This document shows, one piece after another, positions 33,063-40,650 of a DNA stretch of 64,000 bases. Position 1 is the stretch's first letter; each line of letters begins with the position of its first letter. The position numbers and the translations under genes are program-made. Under the pieces are notes generated by a model. The model did not search any database. It was not told where the DNA came from and saw nothing but the letters and a program-made list of their open reading frames with translations. The DNA comes from Solirubrobacter phytolaccae (GTDB lineage Bacteria > Actinomycetota > Thermoleophilia > Solirubrobacterales > Solirubrobacteraceae), in assembly GCF_027587195.1 (NCBI RefSeq), contig NZ_JAPDDP010000006.1, positions 62,001 through 126,000 of the forward strand, read 5' to 3'.

Positions 33063-34082
33063 TCACGCGACCCCGACCGGCCGCTGGTGCCTGAGCTTGA
33101 GGACGAGCACCAGCATGGTGACGAGCAGCGCGAGCACCAACGCGGCGCCCAGGGCGAGCGCGACCCAGACCCACCCGGGCGTGCCGCCCGTGGAGGCGAT
33201 CGGTGTCGTCTCCGCCTCCGCCTCGGCGGCCTTCTTGGGTGTGAACGTGACCGTCTGGTCGATGAAGATCGGTTTGGCGAGCTTCGGCCGGATCACGCCC
33301 TTGACGCGATAGTCGCCCTCGGTCGGACGGCCCGTCCACGGGATGCGGAAGTTCAGGCCTTCGCCCGGGAACAGCTGTCCGAGCGTCGAGGCGTGGGTGA
33401 TGACGGTCTTCGCGCCGCGCGACACCGTCAGGTTGACCGACGCGCTCGTGATGAGCTGCGTCCCGCCTGGACGCAGCGCGAGCACCAGGCCGGCGCCCGC
33501 GGGCTCGACCTTGATCGTGACCGAGCGCAGGGTGAGACGCCGATACAGCCGGCCAGGGAGCCGGACGGTGATCGGCAGCGCTTGGCGGTTGACGTTGCTG
33601 AAGTTGAACGCCTTCTTCTGGCTGGGCTTGCGGCGGGCGGCGGCGAGCTCCGCGGCGTTGACGCCGACGATGCCGGCGTAGTAGGAGGCGCGCCGAGCGG
33701 TCGACGGGATGCTCAGGGTGTAGGTCACCGTCTGGACGGCGTTCGGCTGCAGACGCACCGTGTGCGTGGCGAGGCGCAGCCAGCGCCCGGCGCCTTTGAG
33801 CCGCGAGGTCTTGTACGCGGCGTTGCCGTTGCTGGCGGCGCCGATGTCCGCCGCCTGGAGCTTGACGGTCACCGCTCTGCTGGACAGGCTGCGGACGACC
33901 ACCGCGCCGCGGACGACGCGGCCGGGGGTGCCGCGAACGAGCTTGCCCGACCCCGTGTCCGAGACGGTCAGCGCGAACGCGGGCTTGGCCGGAGCGGCCG
34001 CGGCCGGCGCCGCCGCGATTGCGACGAGCGCCAGCACGGCCGTGGCGGCCGCGGTCCCGACGTGGGGACTGGGGAGGTGCAT
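33063..34082 (-). CDS. DUF916-like cell-surface protein (WxL-interacting type)
   Basis: A 339-residue surface protein with a signal peptide (about 1-29), two beta-sandwich domains and a C-terminal membrane helix (about 300-328) with a basic tail (KLRHQR), so it is anchored with its bulk outside. The segment LQPNAVQTVTYTLSIPSTARRASYYAGIVG is characteristic of DUF916, the peptidoglycan-binding half of WxL-interacting proteins in low-GC Gram-positive bacteria. It lies 31 bases downstream of a small secreted WxL-like protein, the partner expected from those systems. The assignment is by recalled pattern, not by a search. Confidence 0.68.
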   Translation of the reverse strand: MHLPSPHVGTAAATAVLALVAIAAAPAAAAPAKPAFALTVSDTGSGKLVRGTPGRVVRGAVVVRSLSSRAVTVKLQAADIGAASNGNAAYKTSRLKGAGRWLRLATHTVRLQPNAVQTVTYTLSIPSTARRASYYAGIVGVNAAELAAARRKPSQKKAFNFSNVNRQALPITVRLPGRLYRRLTLRSVTIKVEPAGAGLVLALRPGGTQLITSASVNLTVSRGAKTVITHASTLGQLFPGEGLNFRIPWTGRPTEGDYRVKGVIRPKLAKPIFIDQTVTFTPKKAAEAEAETTPIASTGGTPGWVWVALALGAALVLALLVTMLVLVLKLRHQRPVGVA

Positions 34083-34113
34083 CTGGGGTTGGGACCGACG
34101 GCCGCCGGAGGAC

Positions 34114-34704
34114 CTAGGCGACCGGGGGCGCGGCCGTGTAGGTCAGCGTGCTGCTGTAGCTGCCGGCGCTCGCGTCACCGGGGATGACCACGGCGAGGTT
34201 CTCGACGGCGCCGGCGTCGGCGGCGAAGTCCCAAGAGCCCTGGCCGGTGTCGGCGTCGGCGTTCTGGATCGTGGCGGCGGTCGTGCTGAGGGCCTGGGCG
34301 CCGCCGGCGGTGGGGCCGGCCGCGGCGGGGTTGCCCGCGGTCGCGGTCGCGGTGGTCGGGGTCAGCGTCATCCACGCCTCACCGCCGGCGAAGGTGCCGA
34401 CGGCACCGCCGGCGACGACCGGGGCGGTCGCCGCGACGGTGATGCTGTAGCCCTCGTTGCTGCCGGTCGCGTCCGTGACGTTCCAGGCGCCGACCGCGGT
34501 CGTGATCGTCTGGGTGACGCCGGTCAGGTTCGCGGCGAACGGGGCGAGGGCGGGCGCGGAGTTCGTCAGCTGGCCGGCCGCCAGGGTGCCGGTCGCGTCG
34601 GTGGGGACCTGCGCGAGTGCTGCCATCGGAAGCGCCGCGAACGAGGAAACGGCGATGAGACCGACGGCGATGTGGGTGCCGCGGGATGAGAAGTACTTCG
34701 GCAT
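34114..34704 (-). CDS. Secreted WxL-domain-like protein
   Basis: A 196-residue secreted protein. The signal peptide ends near AALAQ (about residue 31). The mature part is Ala/Thr/Gly-rich beta structure with W-x-V (AWNVTD) and W-x-F (GSWDFAADA) motifs and the closing GSYSSTLTYTAAPPVA, which parallels the C-terminal GxYxxTLTWTL of WxL surface proteins. It is co-transcribed with the DUF916-like gene. The ATG at 34704 has a GGAGG site; a start 17 codons earlier would lack a signal-peptide N-terminus. The WxL label is a motif-level inference. The gene follows a long structured leader. Confidence 0.6.
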   Translation of the reverse strand: MPKYFSSRGTHIAVGLIAVSSFAALPMAALAQVPTDATGTLAAGQLTNSAPALAPFAANLTGVTQTITTAVGAWNVTDATGSNEGYSITVAATAPVVAGGAVGTFAGGEAWMTLTPTTATATAGNPAAAGPTAGGAQALSTTAATIQNADADTGQGSWDFAADAGAVENLAVVIPGDASAGSYSSTLTYTAAPPVA

Positions 34705-34741
34705 GTTGGATGCCTCCGTGGGTGAGCAGGCCTCGTTCGAT

Positions 34742-34862
34742 GTGTCTTTCGACACCGACCGTTCGAGGAACGGCGGGCCATCGGCAAACCTGGGGACTCC
34801 GGAGGAGTCGCTCAGCGTTGCGACCCTGCCTTTCGGCAGGCGTGTGGACGGTTGAGGTTGCC
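34742..34862 (-). promoter_or_regulatory. Structured 5' leader resembling a GEMM (c-di-GMP-I) aptamer
   Basis: On the minus strand an outer helix pairs GGCAACCT (34862-34855) with AGGTTTGCC (34791-34783), one base bulged. It encloses a hairpin CCTGCC-GAAA-GGCAGG (34840-34825), the joining segment GTCGCAACGC and a hairpin GACTCC-TCC-GGAGTC (34809-34795), then GCCGATGG. This three-way layout, the GAAA loop and the joining and closing sequences resemble GEMM-I RNAs. Two more hairpins (34773-34759, and GTGTC-GAAA-GACAC at 34755-34742) follow before the start codon. The 13-base linker before the GAAA hairpin is longer than usual. Confidence 0.4.
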
Positions 34863-34977
34863 TGCTCGGCTTGTACTCCCCCTTCGGCAGGGCAAATACT
34901 GAGCTTGAGCGATCCGGTCCAAATGTGAGGCTCGAGTTGTGTTTGTGAGGTTTGCGACGATCTCGCGACCCGGCGCG

Positions 34978-36045
34978 TCAGCCGTCGTAGCGGTAGGTGG
35001 TCTCCTGTGACCCCTCGGCGTGCGGCGGGTCGTTCTTGCCGCGGTTCTCGTTGGTTCCCGGGTCCACGGTGAAGACGTGGCGCTCCGCGAGGATGCGCGA
35101 GGTCTTCGGGTCGATCAGCAGCTCGGACCGGGTGTGCGACGGGCCGTCGGAGTCCTCGGCGATCAGCGCGGCGCCCGGCCGGCCGAACGCGTCCTTCGCC
35201 GTCGGGTCGACCTTCACGGCCGGGACGCGGCTGAGCGCGCGGTAGACCGCCGCGCGCACGTCCGGGGCCACGCGCGGCGCGGTGAGCACGTTGCCGGCGT
35301 AGATCAGCGCCCGGGCGATCGGTGAGCGGCCCGCCTCCTGGATCAGGTCGGCCTGCTCCGGGTGCAGGCCTGCGGGCACGCGGCCGGCGGCCCACGCGGC
35401 CACGGCGGCGGCGACGGCGTCCGGGTCGGTCGGGACGGTCACCGGCCCCTCGGTGCTGCCCGGGCGGAAGAAGGCCGGGATGCCCTGGAACACGGTGCCG
35501 TAGGGCTGGCGCCATGTCGTGATGTCGCGGATCTGGTCGCCCTCGCGCCGCTCGGTGCGCTTCACGCCCGGGAGCTCGGGGATCGCCGACCCGGGCGGCG
35601 GCTCGATCGGCTGCTCCGGGACGGGCCGCAGCGACTCCATCCGCGCCTCGTACTCGGTCTCGGAGACGGGACGCACGATCGTCCAACTCAGGTCGACGTG
35701 GCCTTCGATCTCCGGGGCCGCGAGGATCTCGAGGCGCGTCTCGGCCGTGTAGCCGGAGAAGCGCGGGTTCGACGCGGCCGTCGCCGCGGCCGCCTCGAGG
35801 ACGCCGAGGCGCGGGCGGCCGTCCGGCGGCGCGGGCCCGGAGTCGTAGACGAACGACGCCGTGACGGCCAGCGCGGCCACGGCGCCGCCCAGGGCGAACG
35901 CGCGGCGGGGGCGCCAACCAGCGGTCCGGCGCGGCGTGGTGACGATCCGGCGACGCGTGTCCTCCCACGCGGGCGCGCGGTCATCACCGGCGGCGGGGTC
36001 GACGGCCTGGAGGCGGTCGAGCAGATCAGGGGTCTCAGTGGGCAT
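34978..36045 (-). CDS. Membrane-anchored partner of the ECF sigma factor (CU044_5270-like)
   Basis: A 355-residue protein with a short cytoplasmic N-terminus (about 1-48), a single membrane helix (about 49-67) and a large extracytoplasmic domain. It resembles the actinobacterial CU044_5270 family, commonly encoded directly after ECF sigma genes. The neighbour 4 bases upstream is such a sigma gene, so an anti-sigma or signal-sensing role is likely, although no zinc-type anti-sigma motif (HxxxCxxC) is visible. The domain contains the SELLIDPKTSRILAERHVF pattern typical of this family. Confidence 0.65.
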   Translation of the reverse strand: MPTETPDLLDRLQAVDPAAGDDRAPAWEDTRRRIVTTPRRTAGWRPRRAFALGGAVAALAVTASFVYDSGPAPPDGRPRLGVLEAAAATAASNPRFSGYTAETRLEILAAPEIEGHVDLSWTIVRPVSETEYEARMESLRPVPEQPIEPPPGSAIPELPGVKRTERREGDQIRDITTWRQPYGTVFQGIPAFFRPGSTEGPVTVPTDPDAVAAAVAAWAAGRVPAGLHPEQADLIQEAGRSPIARALIYAGNVLTAPRVAPDVRAAVYRALSRVPAVKVDPTAKDAFGRPGAALIAEDSDGPSHTRSELLIDPKTSRILAERHVFTVDPGTNENRGKNDPPHAEGSQETTYRYDG

Positions 36046-36048
36046 GCG

Positions 36049-36597
36049 TCAGGCTCCGTAGCTGGAAGGTCGGGTCAACGGCGCCGTGGCCGGCGCCGGA
36101 GGAAGCGGGGTGTCGGACTCGATGGCGCGCTCGAGCCGGGCGCGGGCGCGGTGCACGCGCATCGTCAGCGTCGCGGCGCGCACCCCGAGCACCTCCGCCG
36201 CCTCGGCGTGGCTCAGCCCGTCCCACGTCACGAGCAGGAGGACCTCGCGGTCACCGGGCCGCAGAGCGGCGAGCCCGCGCAGCAGCACGCCCGCCTCCAT
36301 GCCGGACGCGGCGTCGCCGACGTGCGCGGGGCCCCGCTCGGCCTCGTGCGCGAGCCGCTCGTACAGCGCCCGCTGGCGTCTGGACGCCCGGAAGCGGTTG
36401 GCCAGCAGCTTGCGGGCCACGCCCAGCAGCCAGGTCCGCGGGGCGGCGGGGACGGCGTCGAGGCGGCGCCAGGCCACGACGAACACCTCGGCGACGACCT
36501 CGTCGGCCTCGTCGTCGCCGATGCGTCGGCGGACGAAGGACCGGACGGCTCCGGCGTGCTCGCGATGCAGCCGTTCCAGCTGCGCTTCATCGTGCAT
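36049..36597 (-). CDS. ECF-type RNA polymerase sigma factor
   Basis: A 182-residue sigma-70 family protein. Region 2 (about 8-75) includes AGAVRSFVRRRIGDDEADEVVAEVFVVAWRR and VPAAPRTWLLGVARKLLANR. Region 4 (about 105-160) includes LRPGDREVLLLVTWDGLSHAEAAEVLGVRAATLTMRVHRARARL. It should direct transcription of a small regulon on release by its membrane partner encoded next. Neighbouring surface-protein genes on the same strand are possible targets. It is divergent from the pca operon. Confidence 0.9.
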   Translation of the reverse strand: MHDEAQLERLHREHAGAVRSFVRRRIGDDEADEVVAEVFVVAWRRLDAVPAAPRTWLLGVARKLLANRFRASRRQRALYERLAHEAERGPAHVGDAASGMEAGVLLRGLAALRPGDREVLLLVTWDGLSHAEAAEVLGVRAATLTMRVHRARARLERAIESDTPLPPAPATAPLTRPSSYGA

Positions 36598-36645
36598 GCC
36601 GGGTGAGTGTCCCGCAGCGCACGAGACATCACACCCTGCAATACT

Positions 36646-36679
36646 GTTCGATCACCGAACCAGCGTTCACTATGCGAAC
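36646..36679. promoter_or_regulatory. Two GTTC-N7-GAAC sites, probable IclR-type (PcaR/PcaU) operators
   Basis: GTTCGATCACCGAAC (36646-36660) is a perfect dyad with arms GTTCG and CGAAC. GTTCACTATGCGAAC (36665-36679) repeats the outer half-sites 19 bp further and overlaps the pcaI ATG (36672). The first closely resembles the GTTCGAT...ATCGAAC-type sites of IclR-family regulators of protocatechuate genes. The last gene of the operon encodes such a regulator. Confidence 0.65.
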
Positions 36680-37466
36680 ACACGCCGAGATCACTCCACT
36701 GGCCGACGCCGTCGCGGATCTGGTGCGCGACGGCGACACGGTCGCCCTCGAGGGCTTCACCCACCTGATCCCCGTCGCCGCGGGACAGGAGCTCATCCGC
36801 CAGCGCAAACGCGACCTCACGCTCGTGCGGATGACCCCGGACATCGTCTACGACCAGCTGATCGGCGCGGGCTGCGCCAGGAAGCTGATCTTCTCCTGGG
36901 GTGGCAACCCGGGCGTCGGCTCGCTCCATCGCTTCCGCGCGGCGGTCCAGGCCGGCGAGCTGGAGATCGAGGAGCACAGCCACGCGGGCATGGCCAACCG
37001 CTACGTGGCCAGCGCCTCCGGGCTGCCGTTCGCGGTCATGCGTGGCTACAACGGCACCTCGCTCCCCGAGCACACGAGCACGATCAAGTCGATCACCTGC
37101 CCGTTCACGGGCGAGCAGCTGACCGCCGTGCCGGCGCTGGACCTCGACGTCGGGATCATCCACGCGCAGCGGGCGGACCGCGACGGCAACGTCCAGCTCT
37201 GGGGCCAGACCGGCGTCCAGAAGGAGACCGTGCTGGGCGCCAAGCGCAGCATCGTCACCGTCGAGGAGATCGTCGACGAGCTCGACGACAAGCCGTACTC
37301 GGTCGTCCTCCCGCGCTGGGTCGTCACCCGCGTGTGCGAGGTGCCGGGCGGCGCGAAGCCCTCCTACGCGCAGGGCTACTACGACCGCGACAACGTCGCG
37401 TACAAGGCCTGGGACGAGATCTCCCGCGACAAGGCACAGTTCGACGCGTGGCTGGAGGCGCTGTGA
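36672..37466 (+). CDS. pcaI: 3-oxoadipate CoA-transferase, alpha subunit
   Basis: A 264-residue family-I CoA-transferase alpha subunit, which with the beta subunit moves CoA from succinyl-CoA to 3-oxoadipate. The N-terminal VALEGFTHLIPVAAGQELI and SWGGNPGVGSLHRFR place it in the GctA/IpdA-like branch rather than the classical PcaI branch, but its position at the head of a complete pca operon supports the 3-oxoadipate assignment. The ATG at 36672 overlaps a regulator-type palindrome; an upstream frame would run through the operator. Confidence 0.82.
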   Translation: MRTHAEITPLADAVADLVRDGDTVALEGFTHLIPVAAGQELIRQRKRDLTLVRMTPDIVYDQLIGAGCARKLIFSWGGNPGVGSLHRFRAAVQAGELEIEEHSHAGMANRYVASASGLPFAVMRGYNGTSLPEHTSTIKSITCPFTGEQLTAVPALDLDVGIIHAQRADRDGNVQLWGQTGVQKETVLGAKRSIVTVEEIVDELDDKPYSVVLPRWVVTRVCEVPGGAKPSYAQGYYDRDNVAYKAWDEISRDKAQFDAWLEAL

Positions 37467-38209
37467 CCGCGTACGAGGCCGACGAGATGATGACCGTCGA
37501 GGCCGCGCGCCGGCTGCGGGACACGACCGCCTGCTTCGTCGGGATCGGGCTGCCCAGCACAGGTGCGAACCTCGCCCGCCGCACGCACAACCCGGACCTC
37601 GTGCTCGTGTACGAGGCGGGTGCGATCGGGGCCAAGCCGCCCAGCCTGCCGCTCTCCATCGGGGACGGGATGCTCGGCGAGACCGCCGACACGATCGCCT
37701 CCGTCCCGGAGATCTTCAACTACTGGGTCCAGCCCGGCCGGATCGAGATCGGCTTCCTCGGCGCCGCGCAGCTGGACCGCTACGCGAACATCAACACCAC
37801 CGTGGTCGGCGACTACGCGAACCCGAAGGTCCGCCTGCCGGGCGCGGGCGGCGCGCCCGAGATCGCGGCGTCCTGCGGCGAAGTCGTGATCATCGTGCGC
37901 CAGTCTCCGCGGGCGTTCGTCGAGCAGGTCGACTTCATCACGAGCGTCGGCCACGGGGACGGCGCGGGCGCGCGTGAGCGGCTCGGCCTGCGCGGGAAGG
38001 GTCCGACCAAGGTGATCACCGACCTCGGCATCCTCGAGCCCGATCCCGAGACGCGCGAGCTCACCCTCACCCATCTCCACCCCGGGGTCACCGCTGAGCA
38101 GGCGCGCGAGGCGACGGGCTGGGACCTCAAGCTCGCCGATGATCTGCAGACCACCGAGCCGCCGACGGAAGAGGAGCTGAAGGCCTTGAGGGAGTTGCTC
38201 GCCGCATGA
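37463..38209 (+). CDS. pcaJ: 3-oxoadipate CoA-transferase, beta subunit
   Basis: A 248-residue beta subunit of the same CoA-transferase. The catalytic Glu is probably Glu51 in VYEAGAIG, the counterpart of the E-N/A-G motif that forms the glutamyl-CoA intermediate. Other landmarks are SIGDGMLGETADTI and the C-terminal KVITDLGILEPDPETRELTLTHLHPGVT. The GTG at 37463 overlaps the alpha-subunit stop (GTGA). Like its partner it is closer to GctB/IpdB-type subunits than to textbook PcaJ. Confidence 0.82.
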   Translation: MTAYEADEMMTVEAARRLRDTTACFVGIGLPSTGANLARRTHNPDLVLVYEAGAIGAKPPSLPLSIGDGMLGETADTIASVPEIFNYWVQPGRIEIGFLGAAQLDRYANINTTVVGDYANPKVRLPGAGGAPEIAASCGEVVIIVRQSPRAFVEQVDFITSVGHGDGAGARERLGLRGKGPTKVITDLGILEPDPETRELTLTHLHPGVTAEQAREATGWDLKLADDLQTTEPPTEEELKALRELLAA

Positions 38210-39366
38210 CCGCGTACATCTACGACGCGGTCCGCACGCCGTTCGGCCGTTACGGCGGCGCGCTGGCCAAGACGCGCCCGGACGACCTCGGCGCGACGGT
38301 CGTGAAGGCGATCGTCGAGCGCACGGGCGTCGATCCCGCGCGCATCGACGACGTCATGTTCGGCAACGCGAACGGCGCCGGCGAGGACAACCGCAACGTC
38401 GGCCGGATGGCGGCGCTGCTGGCGGGCCTGCCGACGTCCGTGCCCGGCAACACCGTCAACCGCCTGTGCGGCTCCAGCCTCGACGCGGCGATCCAGGCCA
38501 GCCGCGCGATCGAGACCGGCGACGCCGACGTCGTGCTCGTGGGCGGCGTGGAGTCGATGAGCCGCGCGCCGTGGGTCGTGCTCAAGCCCGAGAAGGGCTT
38601 TCCCGCCACGCCGCAGACGATGCACTCGACGACGCTCGGCTGGCGCATGGTCAACCCCGAGATGCCGGAGCAGTGGACGATCTCGCTGGGCGAGTCGACC
38701 GAGAAGCTGGCCGGGATCCACGGGGTGGGGCGCGAGGCGCAGGACGCGTTCGCGCTGCGCAGCCACCAGCTCGCCGACAAGGCGTGGAACGACGGCTTCT
38801 ACGACGACTGGGTGATCGCGGTCCCCGGCGCCGAGCTCGCGCGCGACGAGGGCATCCGCGCCGACAGCAGCCTCGAGAAGCTCGCCAAGCTCAAGCCCGC
38901 GTTCGTCAAAGACGGAACCGTCACGGCCGGCAACGCGTCGCCGCTCAACGACGGGGCCTCGGCCGTGCTCCTCGGCAGCGAGAGCGCCGGGCTGGGTGAG
39001 CCGCTCGCCCGGATCGCCGGCCGCGGCACCCACGCCGTCGACCCCGACATCTTCGGCATCGGGCCGGTGGAGGCCGCGAACAAGGCCCTCGCCCGTGCCG
39101 GCATCACGTGGGACGACGTGGACCTCGTGGAGCTCAACGAGGCGTTCGCCGCGCAGTCGCTGGCGTGCGTGGGCGAGTGGCCGATCGATCCCGAGAAGGT
39201 CAACGCGTTCGGCGGCGCGATCGCCATCGGGCACCCGCTCGGGGCCTCCGGCGGCCGGATCCTGGGCACGCTGGCGCGTGGGCTGAAGGCCACCGGCGGC
39301 AAGTGGGGCGTCGCGGCGATCTGCATCGGCGTCGGCCAGGGACTCGCGGTGGTGATCGAGGCATGA
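38206..39366 (+). CDS. pcaF: 3-oxoadipyl-CoA thiolase
   Basis: A 386-residue thiolase that splits 3-oxoadipyl-CoA with CoA into succinyl-CoA and acetyl-CoA, the last step of the pathway. The nucleophile is Cys88 (NRLCGSSLDA); His343 lies in AIGHPLGASGGR and Cys373 in CIGVGQG. The internal segment TVTAGNASPLNDGASAV is also typical. The ATG overlaps the pcaJ stop (ATGA). A 76-base gap to pcaH contains no clear terminator. Confidence 0.9.
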   Translation: MTAYIYDAVRTPFGRYGGALAKTRPDDLGATVVKAIVERTGVDPARIDDVMFGNANGAGEDNRNVGRMAALLAGLPTSVPGNTVNRLCGSSLDAAIQASRAIETGDADVVLVGGVESMSRAPWVVLKPEKGFPATPQTMHSTTLGWRMVNPEMPEQWTISLGESTEKLAGIHGVGREAQDAFALRSHQLADKAWNDGFYDDWVIAVPGAELARDEGIRADSSLEKLAKLKPAFVKDGTVTAGNASPLNDGASAVLLGSESAGLGEPLARIAGRGTHAVDPDIFGIGPVEAANKALARAGITWDDVDLVELNEAFAAQSLACVGEWPIDPEKVNAFGGAIAIGHPLGASGGRILGTLARGLKATGGKWGVAAICIGVGQGLAVVIEA

Positions 39367-39442
39367 CTCGCGCTGCGCGCTCGCATGCCTTGTCGGGAAC
39401 TCGCCTTGCGGCTCGTTCCCGCGGTGCTGGAAAGGACGAAGT

Positions 39443-40144
39443 GTGACGCGCTTTCGCGACGACTCGGATTCACATCCCCCGATGGACTACGCGGGCTACA
39501 AGTCGACCGCGCTGCGCCATCCCAAGCAGCAGCTGATCGCGCTCCCGCACCGGCTCACCGAGGTCAGCGGACCCGTGTTCGGCGACGACCGCATCGGCGA
39601 GTTCGACAACGACCTCACGCAGGGTCCCAGCGGCGAGGCGATCGGCCAGCGGATCATCGTCCACGGCCACGTCAAGGAGGACGACGGGCGCCCGGTGCCG
39701 GACACGCTGATCGAGATCTGGCAGGCCAACGCGGGCGGCCGCTACCGCCACGCCGTGGACCAGTGGCCTTCCCCGCTGGACCCGAACTTCACGGGCGCCG
39801 GCCGGACGATCACCGACAAAGACGGCTACTTCCGCTTCCTCACGATCAAGCCGGGCGCGTACCCGTGGCGCAACCACCCGAACGCCTGGCGGCCTGCGCA
39901 CATCCACTTCAGCCTGTTCGGGCGTGCCTTCACGCAGCGCCTCGTGACCCAGATGTACTTCCCGGAGGACCCGCTGTTCTTCCAGGACCCGATGTACAAC
40001 GCGATCCGCGACGAGCGGGCGGCGAAGCGGATGGTGTCGGCGTTCGACTACGACGCCACCGAGGATCACTGGGCGCTCGCCTTCCGCTGGGACATCGTCC
40101 TGCGCGGCGAGGAAGCCACGCCGACCGAGGAGCCGCACGCATGA
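39443..40144 (+). CDS. pcaH: Protocatechuate 3,4-dioxygenase, beta subunit
   Basis: A 233-residue non-haem Fe(III) intradiol dioxygenase subunit that carries the active site. The iron ligands are visible as Tyr101 (GGRYRH), Tyr140 (GAYPW), His153 and His155 (RPAHIHFS). It cleaves protocatechuate between its two hydroxyls to 3-carboxy-cis,cis-muconate together with PcaG. The GTG at 39443 lies behind AAAGGAC. Confidence 0.93.
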   Translation: MTRFRDDSDSHPPMDYAGYKSTALRHPKQQLIALPHRLTEVSGPVFGDDRIGEFDNDLTQGPSGEAIGQRIIVHGHVKEDDGRPVPDTLIEIWQANAGGRYRHAVDQWPSPLDPNFTGAGRTITDKDGYFRFLTIKPGAYPWRNHPNAWRPAHIHFSLFGRAFTQRLVTQMYFPEDPLFFQDPMYNAIRDERAAKRMVSAFDYDATEDHWALAFRWDIVLRGEEATPTEEPHA

Positions 40145-40650
40145 CGCTGGGCACGACGCCGTCGCAGACCGTCGGGCCCTACCTGGCGATCGGCCTGCCG
40201 TGGCCGGACGGCCCGGACGTCGTCCCCGAGGGCACGCCGGGCCGCCTGCGCCTGTACGGCCGCGTGCTCGACGGCGCGGGCGACCCGATCGGCGACGCGC
40301 TGATCGAGACCTGGCAGGCCGACCCGGACGGCAAGTTCGGCACGGCCTTCCGCGGCTTCGGCCGCTGCGCGACCGACGAGGAGGGCGCCTGGGAGGTGTT
40401 CACGCTCAAGCCTGGTCGGCTTGGAGACGGACAGGCACCACATGTCGACGTGAACGTGTTCGCCCGTGGCATGCTGAACCGCTGCGTGACCCGGATCTAC
40501 TTCGCCGACGAGGACAACACCGGGGACCCGGTGCTCGAGTCGGTTCCCGAGGCGCGCCGGACGACGCTCGTCGCCCGCCCGGATGCCGACGGCTACCGGT
40601 TCGACGTGTACCTCCAAGGCGAACGTGAGACCGTCTTCTTCAAGGTCTGA
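40141..40650 (+). CDS. pcaG: Protocatechuate 3,4-dioxygenase, alpha subunit
   Basis: A 169-residue partner of PcaH with the same beta-sandwich fold but without the iron ligands. The N-terminal TPSQTVGPYLAIGLPW is the family signature, followed by LIETWQADPDGKF and HVDVNVFARGML. The ATG at 40141 overlaps the pcaH stop (ATGA); a much longer frame upstream is a shadow of pcaH. Confidence 0.92.
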   Translation: MTLGTTPSQTVGPYLAIGLPWPDGPDVVPEGTPGRLRLYGRVLDGAGDPIGDALIETWQADPDGKFGTAFRGFGRCATDEEGAWEVFTLKPGRLGDGQAPHVDVNVFARGMLNRCVTRIYFADEDNTGDPVLESVPEARRTTLVARPDADGYRFDVYLQGERETVFFKV

